Source: Tritrichomonas musculus
Lineage: Eukaryota > Parabasalia > Tritrichomonadida > Tritrichomonadidae
Length of the DNA: 64,000 bases
Assembly: GCA_039105265.1 (NCBI GenBank)
Contig: JAPFFF010000036.1
Span: forward strand, 186,001 to 250,000
Direction: 5' to 3'
Under the pieces are notes generated by a model. It made no database searches. It was not told where the DNA came from and worked only from the letters and a program-made list of their open reading frames with translations. Both the position numbers and the translations under genes were made by a program. Of this stretch, positions 40,036-48,652 are shown in pieces (positions within the stretch are counted from its first letter, which is position 1; each line of letters opens with the position of its first letter).

Positions 40036-40512
40036 ATGAGTAACGCAGAGATAACAGAATTAAGAAAGTTGTTACAGGAATTCAAGAAACCAGAAAAGAA
40101 ACCAAGAAAATTATCAGCATTAAATAAATTTAAGAAATATGTTATGGGAAGAGTTACTGAAAAAGCTTTAGCAGAAACAAATTATGTTGATTTAATTCCA
40201 GTTGACAAAATGAGATTATTATGTAAAGCTTATCCAATTGTTTGGAATCAATTAGTTTTACAACCACTTTATCAAGAATATGGTTTAACAACAGAAGAAG
40301 AACAAAGAAGATATCGTGGAAATAAAACAACTCAAGAAGATTATCATAAAATTGTTGACGGTTTAATTGAAAAATTGAAAACTGGACCAAAAGACGATAG
40401 ACAACATTTTGAAGAAGATATTGAACAATTATTAGTAGCTGCAATTCAACAAGCATCAAGTGAATTTGATGATGACGATGATGATGGAGAAGAAGAAATT
40501 ACTGAAGAGTAA
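40036..40512 (+). CDS. Small element protein with acidic tail
   Basis: This encodes 158 residues with a basic N-terminus (KKPEKKPRKLSALNKFKK), a helical middle with IVWNQLVLQPLYQEYGL, and a C-terminal run of Asp and Glu. No family was recognised. It lies between the giant gene and the packaging ATPase, all on the plus strand with short gaps, so it probably belongs to the virion assembly group. Confidence 0.7.
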   Translation: MSNAEITELRKLLQEFKKPEKKPRKLSALNKFKKYVMGRVTEKALAETNYVDLIPVDKMRLLCKAYPIVWNQLVLQPLYQEYGLTTEEEQRRYRGNKTTQEDYHKIVDGLIEKLKTGPKDDRQHFEEDIEQLLVAAIQQASSEFDDDDDDGEEEITEE

Positions 40513-40558
40513 ATTTTTATTACTTTTTTTTACATAATTTAGTCGGAATTTAAAAAAT

Positions 40559-41422
40559 ATGAGTGACAGTGATTATTTCAGTGAGAGTGAAGAAGAAGAA
40601 GTTAATTTTGCAAAAGAAAACATTAGATCAAAAATAAAAGCAAGGTTAAAATCAAATTTGAGTCCAAAAAATGATTCTTTAATTGCTCCAATTCATGAAG
40701 ATATTGTTGCTAAATATAATTCTGTTAATGTTATTGTAGGTAAACAAAGTATGGGAAAAACAGTTACAGCATTAGAAGAAATAATCAAAATTTCAATACT
40801 TAATACTCATCATTTATTAGTTTATGTTACAAAAGATGGTGAAGAGAATGATAAAAGTTGGTTATCATTGAAACCATTATTACAAATGCCAACAGTAGTC
40901 GTTAGTGAAAAAGATGCTGAAAAATGTATCGATGAATTATTAGCAGCAAAAAGTTTATATTACAAAATTCGAAGAGAAAGAACAAAAAATAAAATTAAAC
41001 AAGAACAACTCGATGATTTATTTAATGTTTTATTTGTTGAAGATTTTGATAGAGAATATTTACATTCAATTGTATTATTTGATGATATTTCAAATTCAAA
41101 ATTATTCTCTTCAGAAGAATCATTTTTTAGTCAATTATTACGTAGATGTCGTCATACAAATATGTCTTATTTCTTATTAGTTCAAGGTTGGAAAGGGTTA
41201 AAACCACATATTAAAAATGAAATAAGTACATTATATTTATTACCTGGTTTTAATAAACAACAATTACGTTACATTTATTCTCAAGCTGCTAGTAATTTAG
41301 ATTTTGAAGACTTTTTTGATGCTTTCCAACAATTAAATGAAATGAAACATGAACATCCTGATGAACATCCAATGATTGTTATTCAATGTTCTTCAGGTGG
41401 TGATACATATATTAGGTCTTAG
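40559..41422 (+). CDS. A32/FtsK-HerA-type genome-packaging ATPase
   Basis: This encodes 287 residues. Walker A is GKQSMGKT (residues 61-68). Walker B is SIVLFDDI around residues 169-176, and a QGW segment follows at the sensor position (SYFLLVQGW). The short acidic N-terminus and the overall length fit the packaging ATPases of Polintons, virophages and large DNA viruses, which pump DNA into the capsid. The location just before the capsid genes agrees with this. It ends 10 bases inside the 3' end of a convergent gene. Confidence 0.88.
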   Translation: MSDSDYFSESEEEEVNFAKENIRSKIKARLKSNLSPKNDSLIAPIHEDIVAKYNSVNVIVGKQSMGKTVTALEEIIKISILNTHHLLVYVTKDGEENDKSWLSLKPLLQMPTVVVSEKDAEKCIDELLAAKSLYYKIRRERTKNKIKQEQLDDLFNVLFVEDFDREYLHSIVLFDDISNSKLFSSEESFFSQLLRRCRHTNMSYFLLVQGWKGLKPHIKNEISTLYLLPGFNKQQLRYIYSQAASNLDFEDFFDAFQQLNEMKHEHPDEHPMIVIQCSSGGDTYIRS

Positions 41423-41714
41423 AGTTAATAAAATTTATAACATCATTCAAAGTAATTTTAATTTTTGCAATATCATCTTTTATCTTCAAAATTTCTGAAT
41501 CGTCTTTTTCTTCTTCTTCATTGACCTTCTTTAACATTAATTCACCTTTGATTTTGGTTATACGATAACCTTGAATATGATACTTTTTGTTTAGTTTATG
41601 TGTTGTTTCTGAATCTAGTTGTTCTTTGTTCTTAGAATAGAATAAATTAAACTCATCCGTTGTGTTAAACTCTTTTAAATAATTTTGAATTGGTTCAATA
41701 ATTTTCAATTCCAT
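41412..41714 (-). CDS. Small element protein of unknown function
   Basis: This encodes 100 residues, mostly helical and charged, with HKLNKKYHIQGYRITKIKG in the middle, an acidic run EEEEKDD and a C-terminal amphipathic helix. No family was recognised. It is convergent with the ATPase gene and overlaps its end by 11 bases. Confidence 0.6.
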   Translation of the reverse strand: MELKIIEPIQNYLKEFNTTDEFNLFYSKNKEQLDSETTHKLNKKYHIQGYRITKIKGELMLKKVNEEEEKDDSEILKIKDDIAKIKITLNDVINFINSKT

Positions 41715-41765
41715 TTTAAAAAAAATAAAATTTATTTAAACATTTTTGAAACTATTTAAAACAAT

Positions 41766-41897
41766 ATGCTGATTGAAATTCTCTTAGGAACGCTTGTTTT
41801 CATTGAATTAGTGAACACATTATTAAGAGTGATAAAACTTTTCCCTCCTGATGATCCGCCAATTGATGAAGAAGTAAGAAGGCGAATGTACTCTTAA
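41766..41897 (+). CDS. 43-residue membrane peptide of the element
   Basis: The frame encodes 43 residues: a hydrophobic helix (ILLGTLVFIELVNTLL) and then a short proline- and acid-containing tail ending RRRMYS. A single-pass membrane peptide is likely. It lies between the ATPase and capsid genes and overlaps the next, convergent gene by 4 bases. Small membrane proteins are common in this part of related viruses. The call rests on the clean frame and packing only. Confidence 0.5.
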   Translation: MLIEILLGTLVFIELVNTLLRVIKLFPPDDPPIDEEVRRRMYS

Positions 41898-42160
41898 TCA
41901 GCATGTTCTTTGTCATACGCAGGTTGTAAGAATTTATCTTTTCCTGTTGCATTCCAAGATTGAACACGATCATTCACTGCTCGAATTCCTTTGCCAACAC
42001 CACCCAAAATAGTTCCAGCAGTTCCTCCAACAGTTCCTCCTAATTTTTCTATGGCTGGTGCAACGTAATCTGATGCAAATTGTAAAATTTTAGGTCCATT
42101 TTTCTTTGCAAAGTTTGCAATATTGGTTCCGATTCTTTTAATCCATGTTCCAAAAGCCAT
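41894..42160 (-). CDS. Glycine-rich amphipathic protein, pVI-like candidate
   Basis: This encodes 88 residues. The N-terminal ~30 residues form a cationic amphipathic helix (FGTWIKRIGTNIANFAKK). Next comes a glycine-rich hydrophobic stretch (LGGTVGGTAGTILGGVGKG). This make-up, together with the place next to the major capsid genes, recalls adenovirus protein VI and its suggested Polinton counterparts, which sit under the capsid and disrupt membranes on entry. It is on the minus strand while the capsid genes are on the plus strand. Similarity is by composition and context only. Confidence 0.55.
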   Translation of the reverse strand: MAFGTWIKRIGTNIANFAKKNGPKILQFASDYVAPAIEKLGGTVGGTAGTILGGVGKGIRAVNDRVQSWNATGKDKFLQPAYDKEHAD

Positions 42161-42237
42161 CTTTTTTTAATTTCGTCTATTTTTCATCTTTGAAAAAAAT
42201 TGGCTTTTCGAATTTTTTAAATTCTTCATAAAAACAG

Positions 42238-44028
42238 ATGACATATCAAAACGCACAATTTAAGAATTCAGGAAATGATGAAGGTGACATATTAAACTTT
42301 TTCAATAATCATTTGAGGACATTAGTACAAAAGAATGGAGGAGATAATACTTTTTCAATTGTTGAGGAATTATGTCATGACAAAGATGAACCTATTCCAA
42401 TTGGTACAAAAACAAAAATAAGATTAACTCATTCTGGTCATACAATCTCCCAAATAGAAAAAGGTTTTATCAAATTAGATTTAGAATTGAAACTAAAATT
42501 GAAAACACCTTACGCCAATGATAATAGTTTAAACCCTTGTCCACATCTAAATTATATCTTTATTGGTTTCAAAAATGCAGCAGAAATTATATCTGAATTA
42601 CAATTTTGGGTTGATGGAAAATTAATTAGTGGTTATCATCAAAGTGAAATGATTAAAGAAACTTTTGCATATAATTCAATTCGACCAAAAGATTCCAAAA
42701 ATAATGCAGCTCATGCTCATTCATTATGGGAAAGTGTCAATTGTATGAGTCCAAATGTTGCCGGTGTTTATGTTCCTCTCATTGCTTTTACAACCGGAAA
42801 ATCGGTTCCTGTTCATATGGAATTGAATATCCCATTCACTGATTTATTAGCTTTACAAGCTTGGAGATTGTATCCAAATCGAATTTTAGGTGAAGTTGAA
42901 ATAGAAGTCAAATTTTCTCTTGATGCTCTTGTTTGGTGTCAACTTCAACCGAAAAATGTTGGTGAAATCAAAAGATTTTGGGGATGGGTTGATAAAGGAC
43001 AAAAAGAATATGACGCGCCAATTTTACCTCTTTTCAATCGCTTTTCACAATACCAAGATGAAATCATAACGGTCAAAAATATTGAAGAACAAACGAATGA
43101 GAACTCAACAATTGTGAATTTCGGTAAATTACCTATAGCTTATCATTGTTTGTCCTCTCTTGTCACTGATAAAAATGCTCTCACATCAAATTGGTGGGTT
43201 GTACAAATGAATAAGCTCGAAATCGCAAATGATGACGTTCGCATTGTCAAATGTCGATCGAATTGCAGTGGATTTGGAGTCAAACCTGATGTAATTGAAT
43301 CATTAATGACAACATTACAAGAACCAATAATTATTCCATCACAAGAATTAACCAAATATCAATTTGATATGAGGGTAACGGGAGGACGGATCGATATTTC
43401 AAAATCTGTTCCATTAAAGAATGCAACAAATATAACAATGATGTTTCCAGCAAAAACTACTCATTGTACTGTTTATCAAAATGTTATGTTAGAGCAATGT
43501 TGGTTATCAGTCAATAAAAAGAAATATCCAGAAACTTATTTTGATAATACTTGGGATGGAAGATTTGTTCAATATCAATTAATGGCAAATGAATTAGATG
43601 GAAATATTGAACCAACAGATGAATTGGTTGAATCAATCTCAAAACCAATCAATAATGTTTATCCAAAACATATGACTGTCACTGGAGATCCAAAAGAAAA
43701 AGAAAGATTTTTATTATGTCCATTTGATAACACAAGTTTTGGAATCAATTTCCAATTAGAACGTGGAAATTCGGGTTTTGTTTTCGATGGTGTTGATTCA
43801 GGAAATCAAGCAGTATCAATTGAATTTAAAGGAAATTTGATTTCTTCGGATAAAGAGAATGCATATCTCTTTCCAGATATTGATTTGACTTCAAATCAAG
43901 TGAGCGTAAATGCCACCAAACAAGAACCAATTCCAGAAATGTGGATTTGTTCGGATACTTATTGGACTTGGTCAATTCAAGATGGAGTTCAATATTACCC
44001 ACGTGGAAGGCCAACTGGTTATGACTAA
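42238..44028 (+). CDS. Major capsid protein, copy 1 (double jelly-roll type)
   Basis: This encodes 596 residues. The pattern of beta-strand-like segments, the size and the place after the packaging ATPase fit the double-jelly-roll major capsid protein of Polintons. Shared blocks with the next gene are the N-terminus TYQNAQFxNxGNDEGDIL, the IPFTDxLALQAWRLYPN block, FGINFQLERGNSG and the C-terminal WICSDTYWTWSIQDGVQY. Trimeric capsomers of such proteins form icosahedral shells. The family call is from these patterns and context; a structure prediction would settle it. Confidence 0.8.
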   Translation: MTYQNAQFKNSGNDEGDILNFFNNHLRTLVQKNGGDNTFSIVEELCHDKDEPIPIGTKTKIRLTHSGHTISQIEKGFIKLDLELKLKLKTPYANDNSLNPCPHLNYIFIGFKNAAEIISELQFWVDGKLISGYHQSEMIKETFAYNSIRPKDSKNNAAHAHSLWESVNCMSPNVAGVYVPLIAFTTGKSVPVHMELNIPFTDLLALQAWRLYPNRILGEVEIEVKFSLDALVWCQLQPKNVGEIKRFWGWVDKGQKEYDAPILPLFNRFSQYQDEIITVKNIEEQTNENSTIVNFGKLPIAYHCLSSLVTDKNALTSNWWVVQMNKLEIANDDVRIVKCRSNCSGFGVKPDVIESLMTTLQEPIIIPSQELTKYQFDMRVTGGRIDISKSVPLKNATNITMMFPAKTTHCTVYQNVMLEQCWLSVNKKKYPETYFDNTWDGRFVQYQLMANELDGNIEPTDELVESISKPINNVYPKHMTVTGDPKEKERFLLCPFDNTSFGINFQLERGNSGFVFDGVDSGNQAVSIEFKGNLISSDKENAYLFPDIDLTSNQVSVNATKQEPIPEMWICSDTYWTWSIQDGVQYYPRGRPTGYD

Positions 44029-44059
44029 GATAAGATCTAAATTTTTTTTGCAAGAACAA

Positions 44060-45895
44060 ATGACTTATCAAAACGCTCAATTTAGAAACTTTGGAAACGA
44101 TGAAGGTGACATATTAAACTTTTTCAATGAACATTTAAGAAATTTGGTAGCAAAAAATGGAGGTGATAATACTTTTGCTATGTATTGTGAAGATTTCCAT
44201 GATCATGATATTCCAATTGAAAAATTTTCCGAAAGAACTCGAATAAAACTAACTCACCCAAATCATACAATATCTCAAATAGAAAAAAGTTTTATTGAAA
44301 TGACAGTTGAATTTGAAGTTGGATTATCAGAGCATTTACCGAAATTAAATTATTTTACAGAAACTGGATCATCTCCAAATGCCACTTATTCAAATCGAGA
44401 TAGAGCACAAATAAATCAAATATTTGTTGGTTTTAAAGATGCTGTTGAAATTATTGATGAAGCTAGATTTTATGTTGATGGGAAATTGGTTCAAAATTAT
44501 CATCAAACAGAAATGATTCGTGAATCTTATGCATATAATTCAATTCGTTCAAAGGAATCAAAACAAAATTCACCTCATTCTCATACGTTATGGGAAAATG
44601 TTTGTAATTTATCTCCTAATGTTTGTGGATGCTACATTCCAATATCTGATTTATGTTGGGAAAATGACCATACGATAAAATGGGTTCCAATTCGATTAGA
44701 GTTAATCATTCCATTCACAGATCAGTTAGCTTTACAAGCTTGGAGATTGTATCCAAATCAAATATTAGGTGAAATAGAAGAAGAAGTAAGATTTTCTTTG
44801 GATGGTTTAGTTTGGTGTCAAGTTCCTCCTCAAAAAGTTGGAGACCGTCAGAAAAAGAAATTGTATTATCAAATGATTGAATATCATTCTCCTGAAGTTC
44901 CAATAATAAATCGTTTTTTACAAATTGGTCAATTAGGAAAGATTGTTTCATCTTTTGAAGTCAATATTGTTAAAAATAGCGTTGATGTCTCCAAAGTTTT
45001 TGCTGGAACATCATCAACACTTTGGAAATTAAATAATTACAATGAGAGCAGTACGACGGCTGAATCAAATACAACAATGAATCAAGTTTTTTGTGGAGTT
45101 ATGGAAAATCGTTTAATTGTTAATCCAAAATCAATAAAAATCACAGTTGGACGATCAAATTTGTTTGGATTTGGAATAAAACCATCTGTTGTTGAAGGAT
45201 TGATGTCAACTTTACAAGAACCATTAATAATTCCATCTCAAGAATTAACAAGAGTAATTTTTGATACAACTGTCGGAGATGATGAAATAAATTTAATTAA
45301 ATCTATGCCTTTGAAAAATGCAACAAATTTAACATTTATGTTTCCAAGATATGCAAATGATATTACCGTATATAGAAATATAATGTATGCAAATGTTCGA
45401 TTAATAATAGATAAGAAATTGTATCCTCAAGTTGAATTTGCTAATACTTGGAATGGAAGATTTGTTCAATATCAATTAATGGCAAATGAATTAGATGGAA
45501 TTGAAGCAACTCCAGAATATTTAGAATCTATTTGTCAACCTCTGAATAACATAATAATTGAAAACTCTCAAATTAGAGGAGATATTAATTTCAAAAATAG
45601 TTATTATGATGATACAAATTTCGGAATTAATTTCCAATTAGAACGTGGAAATTCTGGTTATGTTTTCGATGGTATAGATACTGATAATCATGAAGCTTTA
45701 ATAAAATTTCATGCTGATTCTATCTTTGATTGGGGTCATCAACAAGAAAATAGTTATCTTTTCCCTACCCATGATGTTAATGTAAGAAATTTATGTAAAC
45801 CAGAAATGTGGATTTGTTCAGATACTTATTGGACTTGGTCAATTCAAGATGGTGTTCAATATCATGATGAAGGAGTACCAAGTGGCTATAAATAA
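44060..45895 (+). CDS. Major capsid protein, copy 2 (tandem paralogue)
   Basis: This encodes 611 residues, clearly related to the preceding gene over the full length. The frame is open 50 codons further upstream inside the end of copy 1, but the ATG at 44,060 gives the same N-terminus as copy 1 (TYQNAQF) and is chosen. It differs by several insertions, for example around residues 105-125 and 330-370, so the two may occupy different capsid positions. They are separated by 31 bases and so probably arose by tandem duplication. Confidence 0.8.
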   Translation: MTYQNAQFRNFGNDEGDILNFFNEHLRNLVAKNGGDNTFAMYCEDFHDHDIPIEKFSERTRIKLTHPNHTISQIEKSFIEMTVEFEVGLSEHLPKLNYFTETGSSPNATYSNRDRAQINQIFVGFKDAVEIIDEARFYVDGKLVQNYHQTEMIRESYAYNSIRSKESKQNSPHSHTLWENVCNLSPNVCGCYIPISDLCWENDHTIKWVPIRLELIIPFTDQLALQAWRLYPNQILGEIEEEVRFSLDGLVWCQVPPQKVGDRQKKKLYYQMIEYHSPEVPIINRFLQIGQLGKIVSSFEVNIVKNSVDVSKVFAGTSSTLWKLNNYNESSTTAESNTTMNQVFCGVMENRLIVNPKSIKITVGRSNLFGFGIKPSVVEGLMSTLQEPLIIPSQELTRVIFDTTVGDDEINLIKSMPLKNATNLTFMFPRYANDITVYRNIMYANVRLIIDKKLYPQVEFANTWNGRFVQYQLMANELDGIEATPEYLESICQPLNNIIIENSQIRGDINFKNSYYDDTNFGINFQLERGNSGYVFDGIDTDNHEALIKFHADSIFDWGHQQENSYLFPTHDVNVRNLCKPEMWICSDTYWTWSIQDGVQYHDEGVPSGYK

Positions 45896-45919
45896 AGATT
45901 TTTATTTGAATAGAAAAAT

Positions 45920-46405
45920 ATGTCGACATTAATTTCATATAACATTGATCCAAATTTAAATATTCAACCAATAAAAATTCATAAAACTTATTACCCTGTT
46001 CAAGGTTGGAAACTATCAACAAAGGAACAACAAGAACAAAATTTATCAGAATGTTTAACGGTTGATCACTTTTATTTGGAAAACGATAGATTTGCTTTTA
46101 AATATCCATCAGAGTTTCATACTCCAACTCAAGGTCAAGATCGATATATAATCTTTCAATATTGTTATTGTGTTGTTAATAAGCATACTGCATCAAATTA
46201 TACAGTTCATGCAAGTTTTGTTCCTCGAAATAATTATTGTGATAGTTTGGTTTATGTTGCAAATTTACAAGTTCCTGATGATAATAGAAAATATTTAATT
46301 GATTCGAATGTCAAACAAGGTTTTATGGTTTGGTTTAAAGATACAGAAACAAGAAAAATAATAGTTCCTGATTATTTCATTTTGTTCTTGAAATTAGAAT
46401 ATTGA
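45920..46405 (+). CDS. Candidate minor capsid (penton-like) protein
   Basis: This encodes 161 residues, rich in predicted beta strands with aromatic residues (YIIFQYCYCVV, QGFMVWFKD, YFILFLKLEY). It lies 24 bases after the second major capsid gene. A single jelly-roll minor capsid protein is expected in Polinton-type viruses and this is the best candidate by position, although it is shorter than usual. No sequence motif proves it. Confidence 0.5.
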   Translation: MSTLISYNIDPNLNIQPIKIHKTYYPVQGWKLSTKEQQEQNLSECLTVDHFYLENDRFAFKYPSEFHTPTQGQDRYIIFQYCYCVVNKHTASNYTVHASFVPRNNYCDSLVYVANLQVPDDNRKYLIDSNVKQGFMVWFKDTETRKIIVPDYFILFLKLEY

Positions 46406-46440
46406 ATCAATTTTATTTTTGGTGCGAAAATAAAAATTTA

Positions 46441-48624
46441 ATGACAGGTGTTTGGACCGATACAGATTTCAAATTAATGACTGCAAGTGGTGTGACTGAT
46501 TCGAGTTTATTTGTGTTGAAAGAAAATGGTGAGGCGTCAAATTTAACAATAAAATACCCAAAAGATGAGGAAGAGAAAAAGAAAGGAGAAAGAACAGCAA
46601 CAATCAAGTCCGATGAAATTGTTGAAGAGTTGCAGACTTTGGATGGACGAACACAAAAATTCTATCCATCAGGTTCTGCAAAATCAAATTTAGAGATGTA
46701 TGGAAACAGTGGGAAGTCTATATTAGCTGGAAAAATTGTTGATTATGTACTCGATAATCAAGATAACTCAAAAACTAAATTTGTTTTGAAAGATGGTGGT
46801 ACAGTTCAAAATTTAAAAATTAAATTTAATCTTTTAGAGGGATCAACTGGATATAATAGTGAACTGACTTCTGATAAATTAGGGAGAGATCTTACTTCAG
46901 TTGTGAATAAAACGGAAAATTTAAGTACAGCATTGAAAGGAGCAACTGGAAATTTTATGTTAAATTCTTCGGACAATAAAATTCAAATATCAACAAATGC
47001 CCTTGTGAATTTTTTCAATCTCTGGAAAAAAATAAATTTATCTTACCCATCAGATGATGATCCAACTATAATCCAAGATTTAGGAAATCATGTAACTTTT
47101 TCAGAACCACTATATCTTTCCAAAGTTTTACGATTTCCAGTAACAATGCAGAATCCAAACAAACCACAAGAGGATGATGGAACAATAAAATTTAATAAAT
47201 ATATATTGGATCTTTCTTTTCTCGCAAGAGCAATCTTTTTTGATTTGACAAGTGACATTAATAAAAATAAATATGTAATGGCAAAAATAGGAGCTCCAAA
47301 GACTTTTCGAGCTGCACCTCAATTATTAACAGAAGATCCACAAACAATCACAATTGAGTCCTATGAGAAGATGCTGCAAAAAAATGAAGATGATTGGAAA
47401 TTGTATATGGATTATATATTTTCTCAATTGAATCAAAGTTTTGAAGATCAACTTGAATACTTAATTGATAACAAAGAATTTGGTAAATTTTGGAGAAATT
47501 CAATATTTGTCGAAAATAATTTAAATAATATTCCATTACAACCATTACGACCTCAAACATTAGCAGGGTATGGATTTATAACTTTTGATATGAGTAATCT
47601 TGAAGCTGCTGATGGTGTTATGTTAACTTCTTTTATATCAGCCGAATACAATAATTCATCATTAATAATTACCATTTATGATTATGAGAGTTCACATTTT
47701 ATTTTCCATATCTTTGATCGAAAACGTTCAAAAATAAATTATCAAATTAAATTCATTGATTATGTTATCGAATGTAAAATAACAAATAATGAATTAACTG
47801 TTAAATCAAATCAAAATAATATAGACAGTTCATCATTTGTAATTGAAAATCATAACCTAAAAATAACCTTAAATGGTATATTTGAACTAAAATTAGAAGA
47901 AACTGAAGCCGATAAAAAATATTGTGAAGAACATCAATATGAAACAGATTCTGGAGAGGAAAGAAATTTAGAAAATCGAATTGTTGGTTATTACCTTGCT
48001 CCTTTGAATGAGAATTTCAAAAATTATTTAACCACTCTTGGAGGTTCTATAGATTTTGATACATTAACTAGAATAACAAATTTAGAAAATACAATGAAAA
48101 ATTATACAGAAAGGGTATCAACCTTAGAATCAAATGTTGATCAAATTGGAAATGTATTTTCTGCTGATACTACTGAGAGTCAAGAATATCGAAATAAAGA
48201 AGGTTTTGTCATAAATAATAAAGCTCAAACATTGGCATTAAATGAGGAAAAACCAGTTGTATTAACATTTGAAGAAAAATTAAAGAAATGGCAAGACGAA
48301 GAACTAGATCAATTAAAATGGTTAAATCAAGGAATCAAAGAGATTTGGTCATTTTGTGCTGGTATTTCAGAAGATTTATCTCGATTAGAAGAGAATCAAT
48401 GTCAATGTGGAGGTAATAATAATAATGAGAATGAGAATGTTGATGAAATATTAACTGCTTTGGAACGTAAATGTCAAAATATTGAAACTGATCTAACTTT
48501 TGAAAATTTGACAACCGAGAATCGAATTATGATCTTAGAAGATAAAACTAAAAATATTGAATGTGATAAATTTTATGATAGTAGAATTCAGTTATTAGAA
48601 GAAAAATGTTCCACAATTGAGTAA
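46441..48624 (+). CDS. Fibre-like structural protein 1
   Basis: This encodes 727 residues from the first ATG; the open frame further upstream begins only at a TTG. The N-terminal half is beta-rich with repeated K-x-x-L-K-x-x-G-type turns (FVLKENGEASNLTIKYP and FVLKDGGTVQNLKIKF are two similar units). The second half has coiled-coil segments (LENTMKNYTERVSTLESNV near residue 555, and the last 50 residues). This layout is typical of trimeric fibres or spikes. It sits directly downstream of the capsid genes. Confidence 0.65.
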   Translation: MTGVWTDTDFKLMTASGVTDSSLFVLKENGEASNLTIKYPKDEEEKKKGERTATIKSDEIVEELQTLDGRTQKFYPSGSAKSNLEMYGNSGKSILAGKIVDYVLDNQDNSKTKFVLKDGGTVQNLKIKFNLLEGSTGYNSELTSDKLGRDLTSVVNKTENLSTALKGATGNFMLNSSDNKIQISTNALVNFFNLWKKINLSYPSDDDPTIIQDLGNHVTFSEPLYLSKVLRFPVTMQNPNKPQEDDGTIKFNKYILDLSFLARAIFFDLTSDINKNKYVMAKIGAPKTFRAAPQLLTEDPQTITIESYEKMLQKNEDDWKLYMDYIFSQLNQSFEDQLEYLIDNKEFGKFWRNSIFVENNLNNIPLQPLRPQTLAGYGFITFDMSNLEAADGVMLTSFISAEYNNSSLIITIYDYESSHFIFHIFDRKRSKINYQIKFIDYVIECKITNNELTVKSNQNNIDSSSFVIENHNLKITLNGIFELKLEETEADKKYCEEHQYETDSGEERNLENRIVGYYLAPLNENFKNYLTTLGGSIDFDTLTRITNLENTMKNYTERVSTLESNVDQIGNVFSADTTESQEYRNKEGFVINNKAQTLALNEEKPVVLTFEEKLKKWQDEELDQLKWLNQGIKEIWSFCAGISEDLSRLEENQCQCGGNNNNENENVDEILTALERKCQNIETDLTFENLTTENRIMILEDKTKNIECDKFYDSRIQLLEEKCSTIE

Positions 48625-48652
48625 ATCTTATTTTTGTTGCAAATGTAAAAAA

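Noticed and set aside
28540-45919. A second promoter class (TTTTTATT plus A-run) at structural genes
   Set aside because: Such runs precede the ATGs at 28,563, 40,036 and 45,920, but similar runs occur in many spacers of this AT-rich DNA, so I do not claim a motif.
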